26,499 nucleotides of DNA, taken from NCBI GenBank assembly GCA_004151065.3, contig NWUY0304613657.1, positions 1 to 26,499 of the forward strand. The letters are read 5' to 3'. Position numbers and translations under genes: made by a program. This DNA comes from Larix sibirica (Eukaryota > Streptophyta > Pinopsida > Pinales > Pinaceae). Of this stretch, positions 1 through 9,105 are shown piece after piece (the stretch's first letter is position 1; the number at the start of each line of letters is the position of its first letter). The notes under the pieces are model-generated. The model did no database searches. It was given only the letters and a program-made list of their open reading frames with translations, and was not told the origin of the DNA.

Positions 1-40
1 CCTCCCTTCGGTCAAGCAAGTATACCTTTGGTCAAGCAAG
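1..40. repeat. Inverted copy of a 40-bp repeat (partner 14997-15036)
   Basis: The first 40 bases are the exact reverse complement of 14997-15036. Inside, the 11-mer GGTCAAGCAAG occurs twice, 20 bases apart, around a TATACCTTT spacer. Identity stops sharply after base 40. The window begins inside the repeat, so its true length to the left is unknown; on the partner side, similar AAGCTTGCTTGAC motifs continue to about 15070. Long inverted pairs of this type can recombine in plant organelle genomes, but 40 bp alone would be a small one. Confidence 0.9.
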
Positions 41-228
41 CCTTTCCATTTCGACAGTTTTCAAGATTGGTTACATTCTCCTTCAACTCAACTCTTATGA
101 CTTGAACTTTAATAGAACAGAGCTGTACTCAAACTTGACCTCGACCTACTTATTTTAATAGTGAAAAAGCAAAAGCAACCAACCCTCATTATAAGACCAG
201 GTTAATTAATACGGGACTCTCTTGATCG

Positions 229-870
229 GCACTTCATAGGAGCATGGGAGGATGGTTTCTATAACTCTTTTCTTTCTTTAAAAGCAAGAGCGTGAGTCGC
301 CGTATGAGATCGTATGATGGATGAGTTACAGGGCAACGAGTCGCCGATAGAATTAAGTGGCGATAGAACGCGTTAGAAGGGCAATTGAAACGGTTTTCGA
401 CATTCACTTCAACTTCTTTGTTCAGTCTTCGCTTTAGTTCTTTCGTACCCATAGTTGGTCTTGATGACGTACGAACCCATAGTTGGTCTTGATTGCGTAT
501 AACCACTTTTCATGTGAGCATCCTTCTGAAAGCCAGTGCTCCTTCTTTTTCTATTGCTTCAAAAAGCTGGGGCTATCAGGTGAGGCAGGCTTAGGCGAGG
601 CAGGCTCAAGTGGGGACCGCAATAACATATGTATTTTCTGGAATAACAGATTTGGTTTAAGGAACCTTCATTTGAGGTGAATAACTTTAATGCATCAGGG
701 CCTGGTTTAACTGTTTAACTACAGAGGGCTAACCATCGTCAGATGGGGACTAAAAAAAGCTTTATTTATTGATTGATTCGTTTCACAGATTTTGAGTGAT
801 CAGGTACTTACACCAATCCTCATTCATCAATCCTCATTTGAGTGAACCAATGTATACTTTTGCTAACATC
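229..870 (+). repeat. Dispersed decayed repeat, copy A (partner 16836-17230)
   Basis: The segment from GCACTTCATAGGAGC to the AACCAATGTATAC region aligns by eye, in the same order and strand, with 16836-17230. Shared landmarks are GGGAGGATGGTTTCTATAA (about 245), CGTATGATG and GAGTTACAGGG (about 300-335), a block around AACGGTTTTCGACATTCACTT (about 388-410, given here as its first 20 bases or fewer: GGTTTTC, ATTCACTT), CAGATGGGGACT and GCTTTATTTATTG (about 740-772), and CCAATCCTCATT (about 812). Copy A carries about 300 extra bases (415-720), including a 28-bp-period duplication. The copies differ by many substitutions and small indels. No ORF here looks real. Confidence 0.75.
447..493. repeat. 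Two-copy tandem repeat, 28-bp period
   Basis: The 19-mer ACCCATAGTTGGTCTTGAT occurs at 447-465 and again at 475-493, giving a 28-bp period. The intervening GACGTACGA is only partly repeated. It lies inside the part of copy A that copy B lacks. Confidence 0.9.
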
Positions 871-1075
871 CTCTAGCATCAAGGGTTGACTCACCTCGTG
901 ATCATTTCTATACCAAGCTGGATCGTAAGGTTGGACCTTTTAAGGCAGGCTCAGATAAGGTAGATTCGGGTGAGGCAGTACCCCTAGGGCAGACTCAGGT
1001 AAGTAAAGACCCTAAGGCGCATACTCAGGTAGGACATACTCTGGTGAGGTAGACTCAGGTCAGGCAGGAACTTGA
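560..1075. repeat. Degenerate minisatellite, AGGCAGRCTCAGGT motif
   Basis: Variants of GGTGAGGCAGGCTCAGGT recur irregularly: around 578-612, then densely at 940-1070 (AGGCAGGCTCAGATAAGG, GGGCAGACTCAGGTAAG, GCATACTCAGGTAGG, GAGGTAGACTCAGGTCAGG). Spacing is roughly 20-35 bases with substitutions and indels, as expected for an old decayed array. The part at 700-880 belongs to dispersed copy A. No coding potential is seen. Confidence 0.7.
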
Positions 1076-1139
1076 CACAATTCTTAATTATTCGCGGAGC
1101 TGAGCTGTACACCAAGCTTATCCTTTCAATAACAAAGCT

Positions 1140-1530
1140 AGCAGTGGAAATAGCACCAGCATCCGTTGCTGTTGATCTTGTTGATTAAGTATATTCTGTT
1201 AAGTAAGCAGTTGATTCAGTAATTGGTTAAGCAGTTCCTTACCCAGCAGTAGCAGATCCACCACAAGCAGTTAAGATACAGAGCCATACAGCAGCAGGTA
1301 CAGACGCAATTCCAGATCCCGTTGAAGCACACGTTTAAGAAGCACCGCTAGTAGGACCAGTAGCTAAGATAGAAGCATCATAGCCAGAAGTTAGCACAGC
1401 ACCAAAGGCATCAGTCGGTCCAGCATAAGTAGCACCAATAACAGTAGATGACCCAAACCCACTAGGTTACTACCCAGCAAAAGATACGGATCCATAGCTA
1501 GTTTATTAAGCAGTAGCATCGTAAGTATAT
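1140..1530. repeat. Three-base-periodic GCA/CCA/GTA-rich tract
   Basis: One plus-strand frame is strongly enriched in GCA, CCA, GTA, GTT and GAT codons, so it would read as an Ala/Pro/Val/Asp-rich chain, but TAA or TAG interrupts it repeatedly. Words such as GCAGTAGCA, AAGCAGTT and GTAGCACCA recur. It may be a decayed trinucleotide-based minisatellite or the remains of a repetitive coding sequence. No start, domain or continuous ORF supports a gene. Confidence 0.5.
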
Positions 1531-1560
1531 AAGCTAGCCAGCTAAGCCCTAGACGACTAC

Positions 1561-1621
1561 CAAGATCGGCCGGGATCGAACCGGCGGTAATATACTGAAG
1601 CAGCCCCTGCTCCCCGATCTC
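1561..1621 (-). ncRNA. tRNA-like element (possible mRNA 3'-processing signal)
   Basis: On the minus strand the ends pair as an acceptor-like stem: AGATCG at 1620-1615 with CGATCT at 1568-1563, extended by one G-U pair. Next to it is a perfect T-arm: GCCGG, loop TTCGATC, CCGGC (1585-1569), with a canonical T-loop. The total is only about 60 nt. The roughly 29 nt between the stems hold one short hairpin (GAGCAG, GGG, CTGCTT) instead of separate D and anticodon arms, so it is not a normal tRNA gene. Tools that require all arms would miss it. In plant mitochondria such t-elements are cut by tRNA-processing enzymes and set mRNA 3' ends. This one lies about 185 bases downstream of the 1807-2079 ORF, on the same strand. 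A decayed tRNA pseudogene is the alternative. Confidence 0.6.
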
Positions 1622-1622
1622 C

Positions 1623-1806
1623 TTTCAGCCTACTCATTATAGTGTGTGTCAAGTGCCAATGGAGAAGTCTCCTCATTCTAAGAAGAAAAAGAACTTTTGC
1701 TCAATTATAAATGGAACACGGCACTACTTGAAATGTACATCTCCTAAGGTGGGTTTGAGGCTCACAATACCGATCCACACCTGCCAATCCGATTAGCAAC
1801 CGGCCA
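1623..1806. other. Spacer between ORF90 and the tRNA-like element
   Basis: This would be the 3' untranslated region if the minus-strand ORFs at 1807-3698 are transcribed through to the tRNA-like element. I see no ORF or repeat in it. Confidence 0.5.
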
Positions 1807-2079
1807 TTAGGTCCAATCATACATCGACGAGAAAAACCAACATAAAGACATATTGGGCATAGTTACATACTTGGAACGGGTAATGCAAATGGTACCAAGG
1901 CCAGTGGAGATATAAGAGGGGGGGGCAGTCATAGCAAATCGAAAATAGCCCAAATAGAAAGGAATCTTTCCTCCACAAAATGATAGGTGCGCTACGCCTC
2001 CAAAAATCCAGCTAGGATTCACTAGTGTACAAAGGTTTACCGTTTGAGGTCTGTACTTTTTTCCAGCCTTAAATTCCAC
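1807..2079 (-). CDS. ORF90, unknown hydrophobic protein
   Basis: A 90-codon ORF starting at GTG, 2 bases after the stop of ORF538 and in a different frame, so the pair could be cotranscribed or could be one gene split by a frameshift. The protein begins with a short basic stretch (KAGKKYRP, residues 4-11), then is rich in Gly, Phe, Tyr and Cys, with a hydrophobic segment near residues 24-50 (GGVAHLSF, PFYLGYFRFAM) and another near 78-85 (MSLCWFF). No family was recognised. There is no in-frame ATG before residue 51, so translation would need the GTG or an edited start. The argument for it is its place directly after the long ORF and before the tRNA-like element; the argument against is its small size and lack of recognised homology. 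Confidence 0.35.
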   Translation of the reverse strand: MEFKAGKKYRPQTVNLCTLVNPSWIFGGVAHLSFCGGKIPFYLGYFRFAMTAPPSYISTGLGTICITRSKYVTMPNMSLCWFFSSMYDWT

Positions 2080-2081
2080 CC

Positions 2082-3698
2082 TTATTTCGCTTTCTTCTTT
2101 GCCCGACTTTTCAGCGAGCGAAAGCCGGGTACAAAGTATTTCCCTTTCACAGAGCGATCAGTAGCGTGGTCCCTGTAGGTGTACCAACAAAACTCCCCTA
2201 CCAGACCTTGCTTTAATCTCCGGAGCTCGGGGACTATTTTTGGGGGGTGAGTCATAAGGTCTCGCTCCCACGCTTCTGGCGTCGAGAGTTCTTTCACCTT
2301 ATCATTTTGGCCCCGTTTCTCGGGATCGGGGGTGGGTGGTTTTTCCATATGGGGCTCATCCAAATTGGACCTAGCTGGTCCCCGATTGATGGAGCGGTTT
2401 TGTCGACTCCACCAAAAGGAAAAGGGGTTGCTTCGTGCGGCGGCAGTGAGCCCTCCGACTAATTGAAAATCACAGAAGTGGTGCTCATTTGTAGCCAGCG
2501 TTTGAACCCATGCAGGATAGCCACTATTTAGAGTATCCAGCGCTAGCCTCGATCGGCTTCCTTCCCCTTCTCCCTGGGCTTTTCGCCGGATTAGATGTGC
2601 CTCCAAAACCCAGTGGAGCAATGTTGCTCCCAAGCGATCAGGATTGAGCGCTATGGCTTTTCCCCATTCTAACGGGGTCTCCATCTTCCACGTATCCTCA
2701 GTTTTGAAATAAGAACAAAAACGAGGCTCCGGTATTTTGTATAAATAGCAGGGTAGGGGTATGGGATCCCCGCCAATAAGAATGAAAGGGGCTAAAGCCC
2801 CCTTGTTCAATTCTCCCTTACACCCCATTGTTGGAGAAGACAATATTTCTTGGAGCCTTACCATGAAAGGCAAGGAGTCCGCATCGTACCAAATATTTTG
2901 ATCTGGATCTTGGCAGCAACAATAAACTAAAAGACTGAACCCATTATTTTCCAGCTGAAATTCCTCCAGATCAGTGGGGAGGAACAAGACCTGGAGGGAC
3001 TGGGAAAGTAGGCGCAAAAAGGACTCGGCATCCTTTCTAACGGACTCCGAAATCCCCCTAATAGAATAATTTTTGCGGGGGGTAACCGGAGTAGGACACT
3101 CTAGTAGAGCGCCTAACCACTGAAGGATCAATCTCTGGCAAAGTGGTAGTTGATCAAATCTATAAGGAGCCGGAAACCCCCTGGCCTTGAGCAGGTGGTA
3201 CAAATGTGTCAGAACTGGGAGATCCCTACTGGGCGAAGAGGGCCCCCTATCATCATCCTCGTTCCTTATTGCACCCCCTGTGAAAGGATCGGTTTCTGTG
3301 CAGACAGTGGGGGATTCCTCCCTCTCGATAGGGGAAGAAGTGGAAGGAGGGCATGGTGAAGGCAACCCATCCAAAATTACTGCGGGGGAAAGCGGGGAAG
3401 TGGGAGAGGCATACCCCTCGGAATATTCATTTTTCGCGGCTGCCGATTGCGATTTCTTTATAATCATGGAAAAACCTTCCCGGCTTGCCCGAGCTTGAGC
3501 TGCCCTAATACTAATTTTCAGTTTCCCGGCGAGGGACCCCGCGTATAAAAGACCCTCTGTGATTCCCTCCGTTATAAGCTCCCCTTTGAGCTCATAAAGC
3601 TGGCTGCACCACGACACCAACCATTCACTTAAGCCGTTCACCCACAGAATCCATTCAAAGAAGTAACTAACAGCACATAATCGCCGTTCACTGATCAC
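2082..3698 (-). CDS. ORF538, orphan protein of unknown function
   Basis: This is the only long ORF in the window: 538 codons from a GTG placed directly after an in-frame TAG. The first in-frame ATG is residue 78 (3467-3465), giving 461 residues. Visible parts: an aromatic, hydrophobic N-terminus (residues 11-35); a Ser/Pro-rich acidic linker (about 97-160, with EDDD at 147-150); a probable globular region (165-435) with many Trp, Leu and Cys, including CCC at 260-262 and an IGGDPIPLP segment at 308-316; a polar Pro-rich stretch (435-490); and a basic tail (KSRAKKKAK, 530-538). I see no reverse-transcriptase YADD, polymerase, maturase or ribosomal-protein signature. Base composition is richer in G+C than the surroundings, and 1.6 kb without a stop is unlikely by chance here. 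It could be a plasmid-derived or lineage-specific mitochondrial gene. Function unknown. Confidence 0.7.
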   Translation of the reverse strand: MISERRLCAVSYFFEWILWVNGLSEWLVSWCSQLYELKGELITEGITEGLLYAGSLAGKLKISIRAAQARASREGFSMIIKKSQSAAAKNEYSEGYASPTSPLSPAVILDGLPSPCPPSTSSPIEREESPTVCTETDPFTGGAIRNEDDDRGPSSPSRDLPVLTHLYHLLKARGFPAPYRFDQLPLCQRLILQWLGALLECPTPVTPRKNYSIRGISESVRKDAESFLRLLSQSLQVLFLPTDLEEFQLENNGFSLLVYCCCQDPDQNIWYDADSLPFMVRLQEILSSPTMGCKGELNKGALAPFILIGGDPIPLPCYLYKIPEPRFCSYFKTEDTWKMETPLEWGKAIALNPDRLGATLLHWVLEAHLIRRKAQGEGEGSRSRLALDTLNSGYPAWVQTLATNEHHFCDFQLVGGLTAAARSNPFSFWWSRQNRSINRGPARSNLDEPHMEKPPTPDPEKRGQNDKVKELSTPEAWERDLMTHPPKIVPELRRLKQGLVGEFCWYTYRDHATDRSVKGKYFVPGFRSLKSRAKKKAK

Positions 3699-4370
3699 CT
3701 ACCTATCCCCCTCGGTGCTTTATTGTACGGGGGGCTCTGTCTCGTTATCTGTTGGAAACGTGGGAGAACTCAATCACTCACTATTTTGTCTCGTGGCATA
3801 TGGGGGACACCCTCACAAACTCCCTCATTCGGTGACAAAACTTGGGGGCAATTAGAATTGTTTTTCGCGTCTGGTGGGAACTTTACTCAATCTTTTCTGG
3901 TGGTAACAATGGGAAACATAATAAATATCGTTCGGTGTATCGATGGGTGAACTCCTTATTTCGGGTATGAAGAGGGACTTTGATTTCGGGTATGTGTTCG
4001 GGTATAATATGATGGTGACTCTCTTTCGGGTGAACGGGGTAAGGTGAACTCCTTCTCTCTCAGCCATTAATGTGAGACTACTTCTCCCCTCGGGTATGGG
4101 TGTGGTCCTTCTCTCTTGGCCATTGATGGGGTATTTCTCTTTTGAGTATGTGGTGATAGTGACTCTCTCCTTCGGTTATGGATTGAACGGGGCCATCTCT
4201 TTTATCATCTGTTGTCAACTTGGGAACTAAAGCAATATCTAAGTCATATTCTCTATGGCTATGACTGTCTATGTATGGCTCCTGCTATGACTGGCTCTGA
4301 CTACTGGCTATGATCTATGGCAATGATCGGCTCTCGGCTATGACTTCTGGCCTCCTCCACGCTCTTAGGG
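3699..4370. repeat. Degenerate minisatellites, TTCGGGTATG and GGCTATGACT motifs
   Basis: From about 3945 to 4200, variants of TTCGGGTATG and GGTGAACTCCTTCTCTC recur (3950, 3982, 4000, 4025, 4050, 4098, 4170), in a loose array of about 50-90-bp units also containing CAGCCATTAATG / GGCCATTGATG. From 4255 to 4350 the motif changes to GGCTATGACTG and its variants. The first 250 bases, upstream of ORF538, are G+T-rich with no clear unit; a minus-strand promoter for ORF538 would lie there, but none is obvious. Confidence 0.65.
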
Positions 4371-4984
4371 TAAAGGTCTAAATAGGGTAGGCCCCCCTAT
4401 ACTCTAAGGCATATGGCAGTTCGTGACGATTCTAGTTCTCTAAGGGCTGATGACAATCCATCCCAATCCCAATTCCAATCCAATTCCCGTGGCTTCTAAG
4501 GCTCAACATTCCTGCCTGACCAAAAACTAGGTGATTCAAGTTCTAGGGCTACAGCAGATCTCATCTACTAGTTCGTGCAGGCGTAGGTAAAGAATGCCTA
4601 CGTTGGGTATTACTAGCTTCTAGGGTGTAAACTAACAAAAAGCTCCTCCTACCTAGGTTTCCGGCATTCTAAATCTAAGGGTAAGGTTCTGATGCATCCT
4701 ATCAACCCGGGGCATCTTCTCATGAACTGATTCCAATTCCCATTCCCATCCCCGATTCGCTCTCCCCTATGGCACAACATCAAATCTGATCTGGTACTGA
4801 TCCTGCCTGGTCTGGTAGCATTCCGTCCAAAGCCCTCATGGTCTAGGGCTGCTACAGAGAGAATGTCTGTCTAGGAGGTGGGTAGTATGAAAAAGGTAAA
4901 GTTGTTAAAAGACTGTTCCCTACTGGTCTAGATCTTGCTGGCCTTCCTGGCAAAAAGAAAGGGTATGTAAGTGGCTCAATCGTC
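4371..4984. repeat. Decayed direct duplication, about 280-300 bp
   Basis: Two stretches share ordered landmarks: CCAATTCCAATCC then CTCAACATTCCTGCCTG then GTTCTAGGGCTACAG (about 4465-4555), and CCAATTCCCATTCCC then CACAACATC, CCTGCCTGG and GGTCTAGGGCTGCTACAG (about 4732-4860). This suggests an old tandem duplication now much diverged. No supported gene. Confidence 0.5.
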
Positions 4985-5565
4985 CTAGCCTATTATTCCG
5001 GTATAAAGAGGTAAGGTATTATCTCGTAGTGCTGTACCCAAGCAGGTATTCCTGGCTGGCTCTGTCTGGGATAAAAGCACTAAATATCCGTCTGAGCAGT
5101 AAGAAGGCTGTCCCTCCCATCCATCCAAAGAGGCTCCAATGTGCAACCCAAGCAAGAAAGGTATATCCCCAAGGCATCCCCGGCAGGCAGTTCGTTCAAG
5201 GTATCTAAGCCTAAAGTTAAAGCACGGCCGATGTGGGCAACTAAAAACCCCAAAAACAAAAGCCATCCCAGCATTCTGATGTCCCTCCCATAATGCCAAT
5301 CCAGCCAAGCCATCGATCCATTCCACCATTCCCCCAGCTCTTCTGTCCGTCCCGGTATTCCATGCCTAAAGGCAGGCAAGATCAAATAAAAAGGGTAAGG
5401 TTTAAGTTCATGGATGAAGAAAGGCAATTCTAATCCTGGGAAAGGTAAAAGCCGGTTTATTATATATGTAATAACGCAAATGTAAAAAATGCAATAAAAA
5501 GAGTTTATACGTAGTAAAGCCGGATCGGCCTGCCTGTTCAGTGATTTATTCCGGGCTCGAGGCAC
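4985..5565 (-). CDS. Overlapping hydrophobic ORFs (161 and 114 codons), unknown
   Basis: Two minus-strand frames overlap. The longer runs 5565-5080 from a GTG with no ATG before residue 85. It has hydrophobic stretches at residues 22-50 and 57-66, then a WLLFLGFLVAHIG segment at 101-113, and could be a small membrane protein. The other runs 5329-4985 from an ATG (MVEWIDGLAG) and is rich in Gly, Leu and Cys. At most one is likely to be real, or they may be the two halves of a frameshifted reading frame. I recognise no family. Codon evidence is weak and the flanks are decayed repeats. Confidence 0.2.
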
Positions 5566-6230
5566 CGGGGGCTAAAAGGTCGGTTCAGTTGAATGCGAAA
5601 AGCATCTGAGAAGCGATTTAAGCTATAATAACCCCTTTCCCTTTGGTAAAGTCCCTCCGGGTCGTCGTTTTTCCCTGGGTCGAGGAACGAAGTGTTCAAC
5701 CGCGATATTGAACGTGCATTTATCTTATCTTAAGGTAAGTAGCTGACTGAGAGCATTTAAGGTAATTCCCACATCATCCGATCCGATCCGGCACTTGTAA
5801 TGGTCTTATAGATTCCCTCCTAGTTTCAGATTGAAATACTTATATATTAAAAAAATCTGTGGTTTGTCCGGCCGATGAGTTATAAGGCTTGTCTAAGGTA
5901 GCTGGAGGGTCTGGATAGTCTAGGGTTTGCTAAGATTATTCATTACTAAAGTCGATAACTTATCTTCCAGCAGCTAAAAAGGTAGGTTGCCAAATGTGAA
6001 AGTGAAAAGGTAGGGAGCCGACTTGAGTTGTCTCCGGCTTGCTTGGCTACACCAGCTAATTCTATTTCCTACTTTATATAAACCAGCTCCTTTCTATTGA
6101 CTAAGAATAACTACAAATCCTTCCAACTAATACTAATGAGAATCCCTACATCATAAGTCAAAGTAAAGTTCCTATATATAGTTTAGTTATAAACACCTAA
6201 ACTAGCTTACGAGATAAATTAAGGATATAA
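5566..6230. other. Spacer, no gene seen
   Basis: A+T-rich spacer without a supported ORF, RNA gene or clear tandem array. The GGTCGTCGTTTTTCCCTGGG region (about 5670) is locally richer in G+C but not recognised. Confidence 0.6.
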
Positions 6231-6299
6231 AGTGTGTGTAAATTGGTATTTTAAGGAGAGAGAACCGTGTGTAATAATCTTTCAAGTGGTAAATTGAGG

Positions 6300-6360
6300 A
6301 AGTGTGTAAAGTGGTAAATTCAGCAATTATTAGTAACTGTCAATTATTAGTAAAAGTAAC
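6300..6360. repeat. Short direct repeats, CAATTATTAGTAA and GTGGTAAATT
   Basis: CAATTATTAGTAA occurs twice within about 20 bases (around 6324 and 6342), just after two copies of AGTGGTAAATT (about 6284 and 6310). These look like recent slippage duplications next to the larger 37-bp duplication. Confidence 0.8.
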
Positions 6361-6373
6361 TCAATGATTTCAA

Positions 6374-6447
6374 TAGGAACTTGCTATATGCGATTAGTCA
6401 TAGTGATTAGTAGGAACTTGCTATATGCGATTAGTCATAGTGATTAG
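6374..6447. repeat. Perfect 37-bp tandem duplication
   Basis: The 37 bases at 6374-6410 are repeated exactly at 6411-6447 (unit starts TAGGAACTTGCTATATGCG and ends TAGTGATTAG). Perfect identity amid decayed repeats marks it as recent. The unit length is close to the 35-45-bp spacing common in the large decayed block at 9645-12430. Confidence 0.95.
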
Positions 6448-7140
6448 TCTGATGCATGTGTTATTAAATAGTAAATATTCGGGACTCGGGCGGCGAGCGG
6501 CAATTGAGGTTCAAGAGACAAGGCACAAGAAAGAATCGGCCTTTCAATAATTATTTGAGAATACTTGAAAGCTCATCCTTTGCACCAATGCTTCCTACCA
6601 TCGCATTCTTTGCACTAGTGGGATTAAAGAATATGCTTGCATGTATCAATACTAGTAAGTAAAGCCCCTATGCTTGTAAATTGAGTGGTTCACACATGAT
6701 CTATAACACTTTCAAACCTTGAACAAGCCAATCGGTCACTCTCATCACCTCTAAGGATCTAGCTATAACTTCCACATGACTCTAGACATCTTTAGAATAA
6801 AAATTGAATGGGTACAAGCTCATTTCATTATAACTTCATTTTGTTTTACATTATTCGGAAGCTTGATTCCTATCGAAACTATGGGATGTTTCACTTATAT
6901 AATTATCTCTCTAGCAGCTTTATAGATAATAGAAAGATAGCTGGATAGATAGCTTTATAGTCCTTGATAGATGATAGAAGGATAAATAGAATGGAATATC
7001 TAACTATGCTAACTATAAGGTGCTCGCTAACTAAAAGACCAATCACAGGAGCATTATGATATGTTACTCGCCATAGAGTCTTTCTTTTTAGTTCTTGATG
7101 GATTAGCCCTGGCCGGAGACTACTAACCCATGAGCCTCAT
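6448..7140. other. Spacer with weak GATAGATAG-type duplication
   Basis: Mostly unique A+T-rich sequence. At about 6910-7000, AGCTTTATAGATAATAGAAAG and a second AGCTTTATAG...GATAGATGATAGAAGG form a decayed duplication of about 40 bp. No ORF or RNA gene is supported. Confidence 0.55.
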
Positions 7141-7146
7141 CGAATC

Positions 7147-7178
7147 ATTAAAAACTAGCCCTATTAAAAACTAGCCCT
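7147..7178. repeat. Perfect 16-bp tandem duplication
   Basis: ATTAAAAACTAGCCCT at 7147-7162 is followed immediately by an identical copy at 7163-7178. Confidence 0.95.
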
Positions 7179-7379
7179 ATTAATTATCAACGTTCACCTA
7201 GCAGCATGAAGAGTAGGATATATAAATTCTAAAAGAGCATGTTTTCTTTTTGGTATAAAGCTATCTAGAAAGAATATATCGTTAAGAATGTATCTCTAAA
7301 TGCGCTATCATCTATCCTATCTTTCCATGCACGATAAGAATCTATCTCTGGGTTGATCCGGGTCAATAAGAATAAAGGG

Positions 7380-7960
7380 GCAGTCGATACGAGGAACATA
7401 TTATTAGGCCTTGTTGCATCATGCTAAAAAAGATCTTGGCCTTGCATCATACGTAATGAATCTCCTCGTACATAAATAAAGATCTGAATCGGTCTTCCTC
7501 AGTTGCGACAGATCTGAATTGGTCTAACTAACTTGGGATAGAGGATTGGTTGAGCCCGAAAACCCAGTAGTTAGTTGAGCTCCATACCTTAACTTGATGG
7601 ATGAACAAAGGCGTAGATAAGAGGCCAGTTACATGAAAAGACTTAATAGGTCAGGCAGTGGTGATAGTTTATAAATCCCTTGCTGTTGCTGTTTTGTCTG
7701 CTCTTCATAAAGGTAAAGTTATCCATCAGGAATAAAGGGTTCAAGGACTAGCTGCAAGATCAATAAGAAGGAGACAAGGGCTATTCCTAATCTATCTATC
7801 TCATACTGATCTCTTCTCCCTCTCTCTGGTCGAGCCACCCCTATATTAAGGGGAAACATCCTACTCCTCCTGTTTCTACTAATTATAATATGAACATATC
7901 CTACTTGTCCCTTCCCACAAGTTACAGTATGAACATATCCTGGGTTCCCTCCGCACAATG
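7380..7960. repeat. Short local direct repeats
   Basis: Several decayed pairs: GGCCTTGTTGCATCATG / GGCCTTGCATCATACG (about 7408, 7438), AGATCTGAATCGGTCT / AGATCTGAATTGGTCT (about 7480, 7510), and TAATATGAACATATCCTAC / CAGTATGAACATATCCTGG (about 7886, 7926). An open frame across 8000-7719 on the minus strand starts at TTG and runs through the last pair; I do not consider it a gene. Confidence 0.75.
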
Positions 7961-7999
7961 TATAATAAAAACAATCCGGATCCGGGGTTTGGTCTGGCA

Positions 8000-8296
8000 A
8001 GTAACTAAATAAAGAATCTTATAAATAGTTGACGTGATTGAAGAATAGTAATAGGTGGTATAGTGATTGGTTTATACGATAAGCTGGTTTTCAAATGATA
8101 AAGAGAAACCTTCCGCTTTCAGTTGTTCCTAGCTAGTTATGGGTTAGTTGGGCTAGTGATAGCGCTAGTTGTATAGGATGGAGGATGGTTGGTTAGTGTT
8201 CGTTCTATTTGTTAGCGACTTGTCTCTATTATCTTGCTGTTGTAAGGAGTTAAGTAATGAGGAGTTAGTAGTTAAGTCGTTTATATTTATAATACC

Positions 8297-8327
<31 letters not shown>

Positions 8328-8780
8328 CATAGTTATATAAGACTATATAATCAAAGTTATATAAAATCTATCCCTTATCCCTTCTAACCTAAAGCAGACT
8401 TTCAAACTCCTACTCTTGAGCCTTTCTCTTTTCTATACTTATTAAGCTTTTATCCTATTTCCTACACTTAATATACTTTCAATCTCCACCACCATATAAA
8501 GAGACTATATTTATCTTCAAGAGTATCTAACTAAAGTATACCTAATATCCTTATAAGCTCTTTCCTCACTAAGGATACATAAATAAACTTCCTAAGGCAT
8601 ACATAAATGAACAAGGATAAAGATATATACCTAAATACAAGTTCCTAAACTATATAACAGGAAGCTTTATTTCTTATTCAGGGCATACTATCATTTTCAT
8701 ATTAATTTATGATATAGAGGTTTTTATTGGGGTTGAGGTAAAGTGAAATATTGCTTGCTTTTGCTACTTTAATTTAATAT
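8000..8780. other. A+T-rich spacer with TTA microsatellite
   Basis: Low-complexity A+T-rich DNA. It contains a pure (TTA)n tract of about 10 units at 8297-8327, followed by short TTATATAA / TCAAAGTTATATAA duplications. From 8400 to 8720 the plus strand is rich in CTTCCTA-type words without a clear unit. No gene seen. Confidence 0.8.
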
Positions 8781-8788
8781 TGAAGTTC

Positions 8789-9105
8789 AGCCCTAAGGCT
8801 TAAAATTCATAGGGACTAGATCTGGTAAACCTCTGAAGGGAGGTGGAATTTCTGAATTTGCAAAGAGAATCATTGAGTGCAGAAATTAGAACATGTATCA
8901 GAGCTATCTTGCTTAAATAACTCTTTTGGTGAAGAGGGAGTTGGTATTTTAGCTGTGTTGTACCTGGGAGTGGTACTTGACCTTGTGGAGGTTGTTGGGT
9001 GTTAAACCCTAGGACGCTTGGAAGAAGCATTGGAACCCTTGGAAGGGTTTATATACTTTATTTGTTGCTGATTTTTTCCTTGAGGTTGTGCTTCAGATTT
9101 GCAGG
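8789..9105 (+). mobile_element. Ty1/copia LTR end, primer-binding site and leader (fragment)
   Basis: The string TGTATCAGAGC at 8894-8904, followed by TATC, matches the initiator-methionine-tRNA primer-binding site usual in plant copia elements (TGGTATCAGAGC) apart from a one-base change. It lies about 200 bases before the gag ATG at 9106, as expected for an untranslated leader. Sequence just before it would be the end of the 5' LTR; I cannot place the LTR start, and no second LTR is seen nearby. Confidence 0.55.

Noticed and set aside
3187-3498. Plus-strand ORFs within 2247-3498
   Set aside because: They lie entirely opposite the long ORF538 and are its shadows.
7719-8000. 93-codon minus-strand ORF
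   Set aside because: It starts at TTG and its repeated GYVH segments come from a direct DNA repeat.
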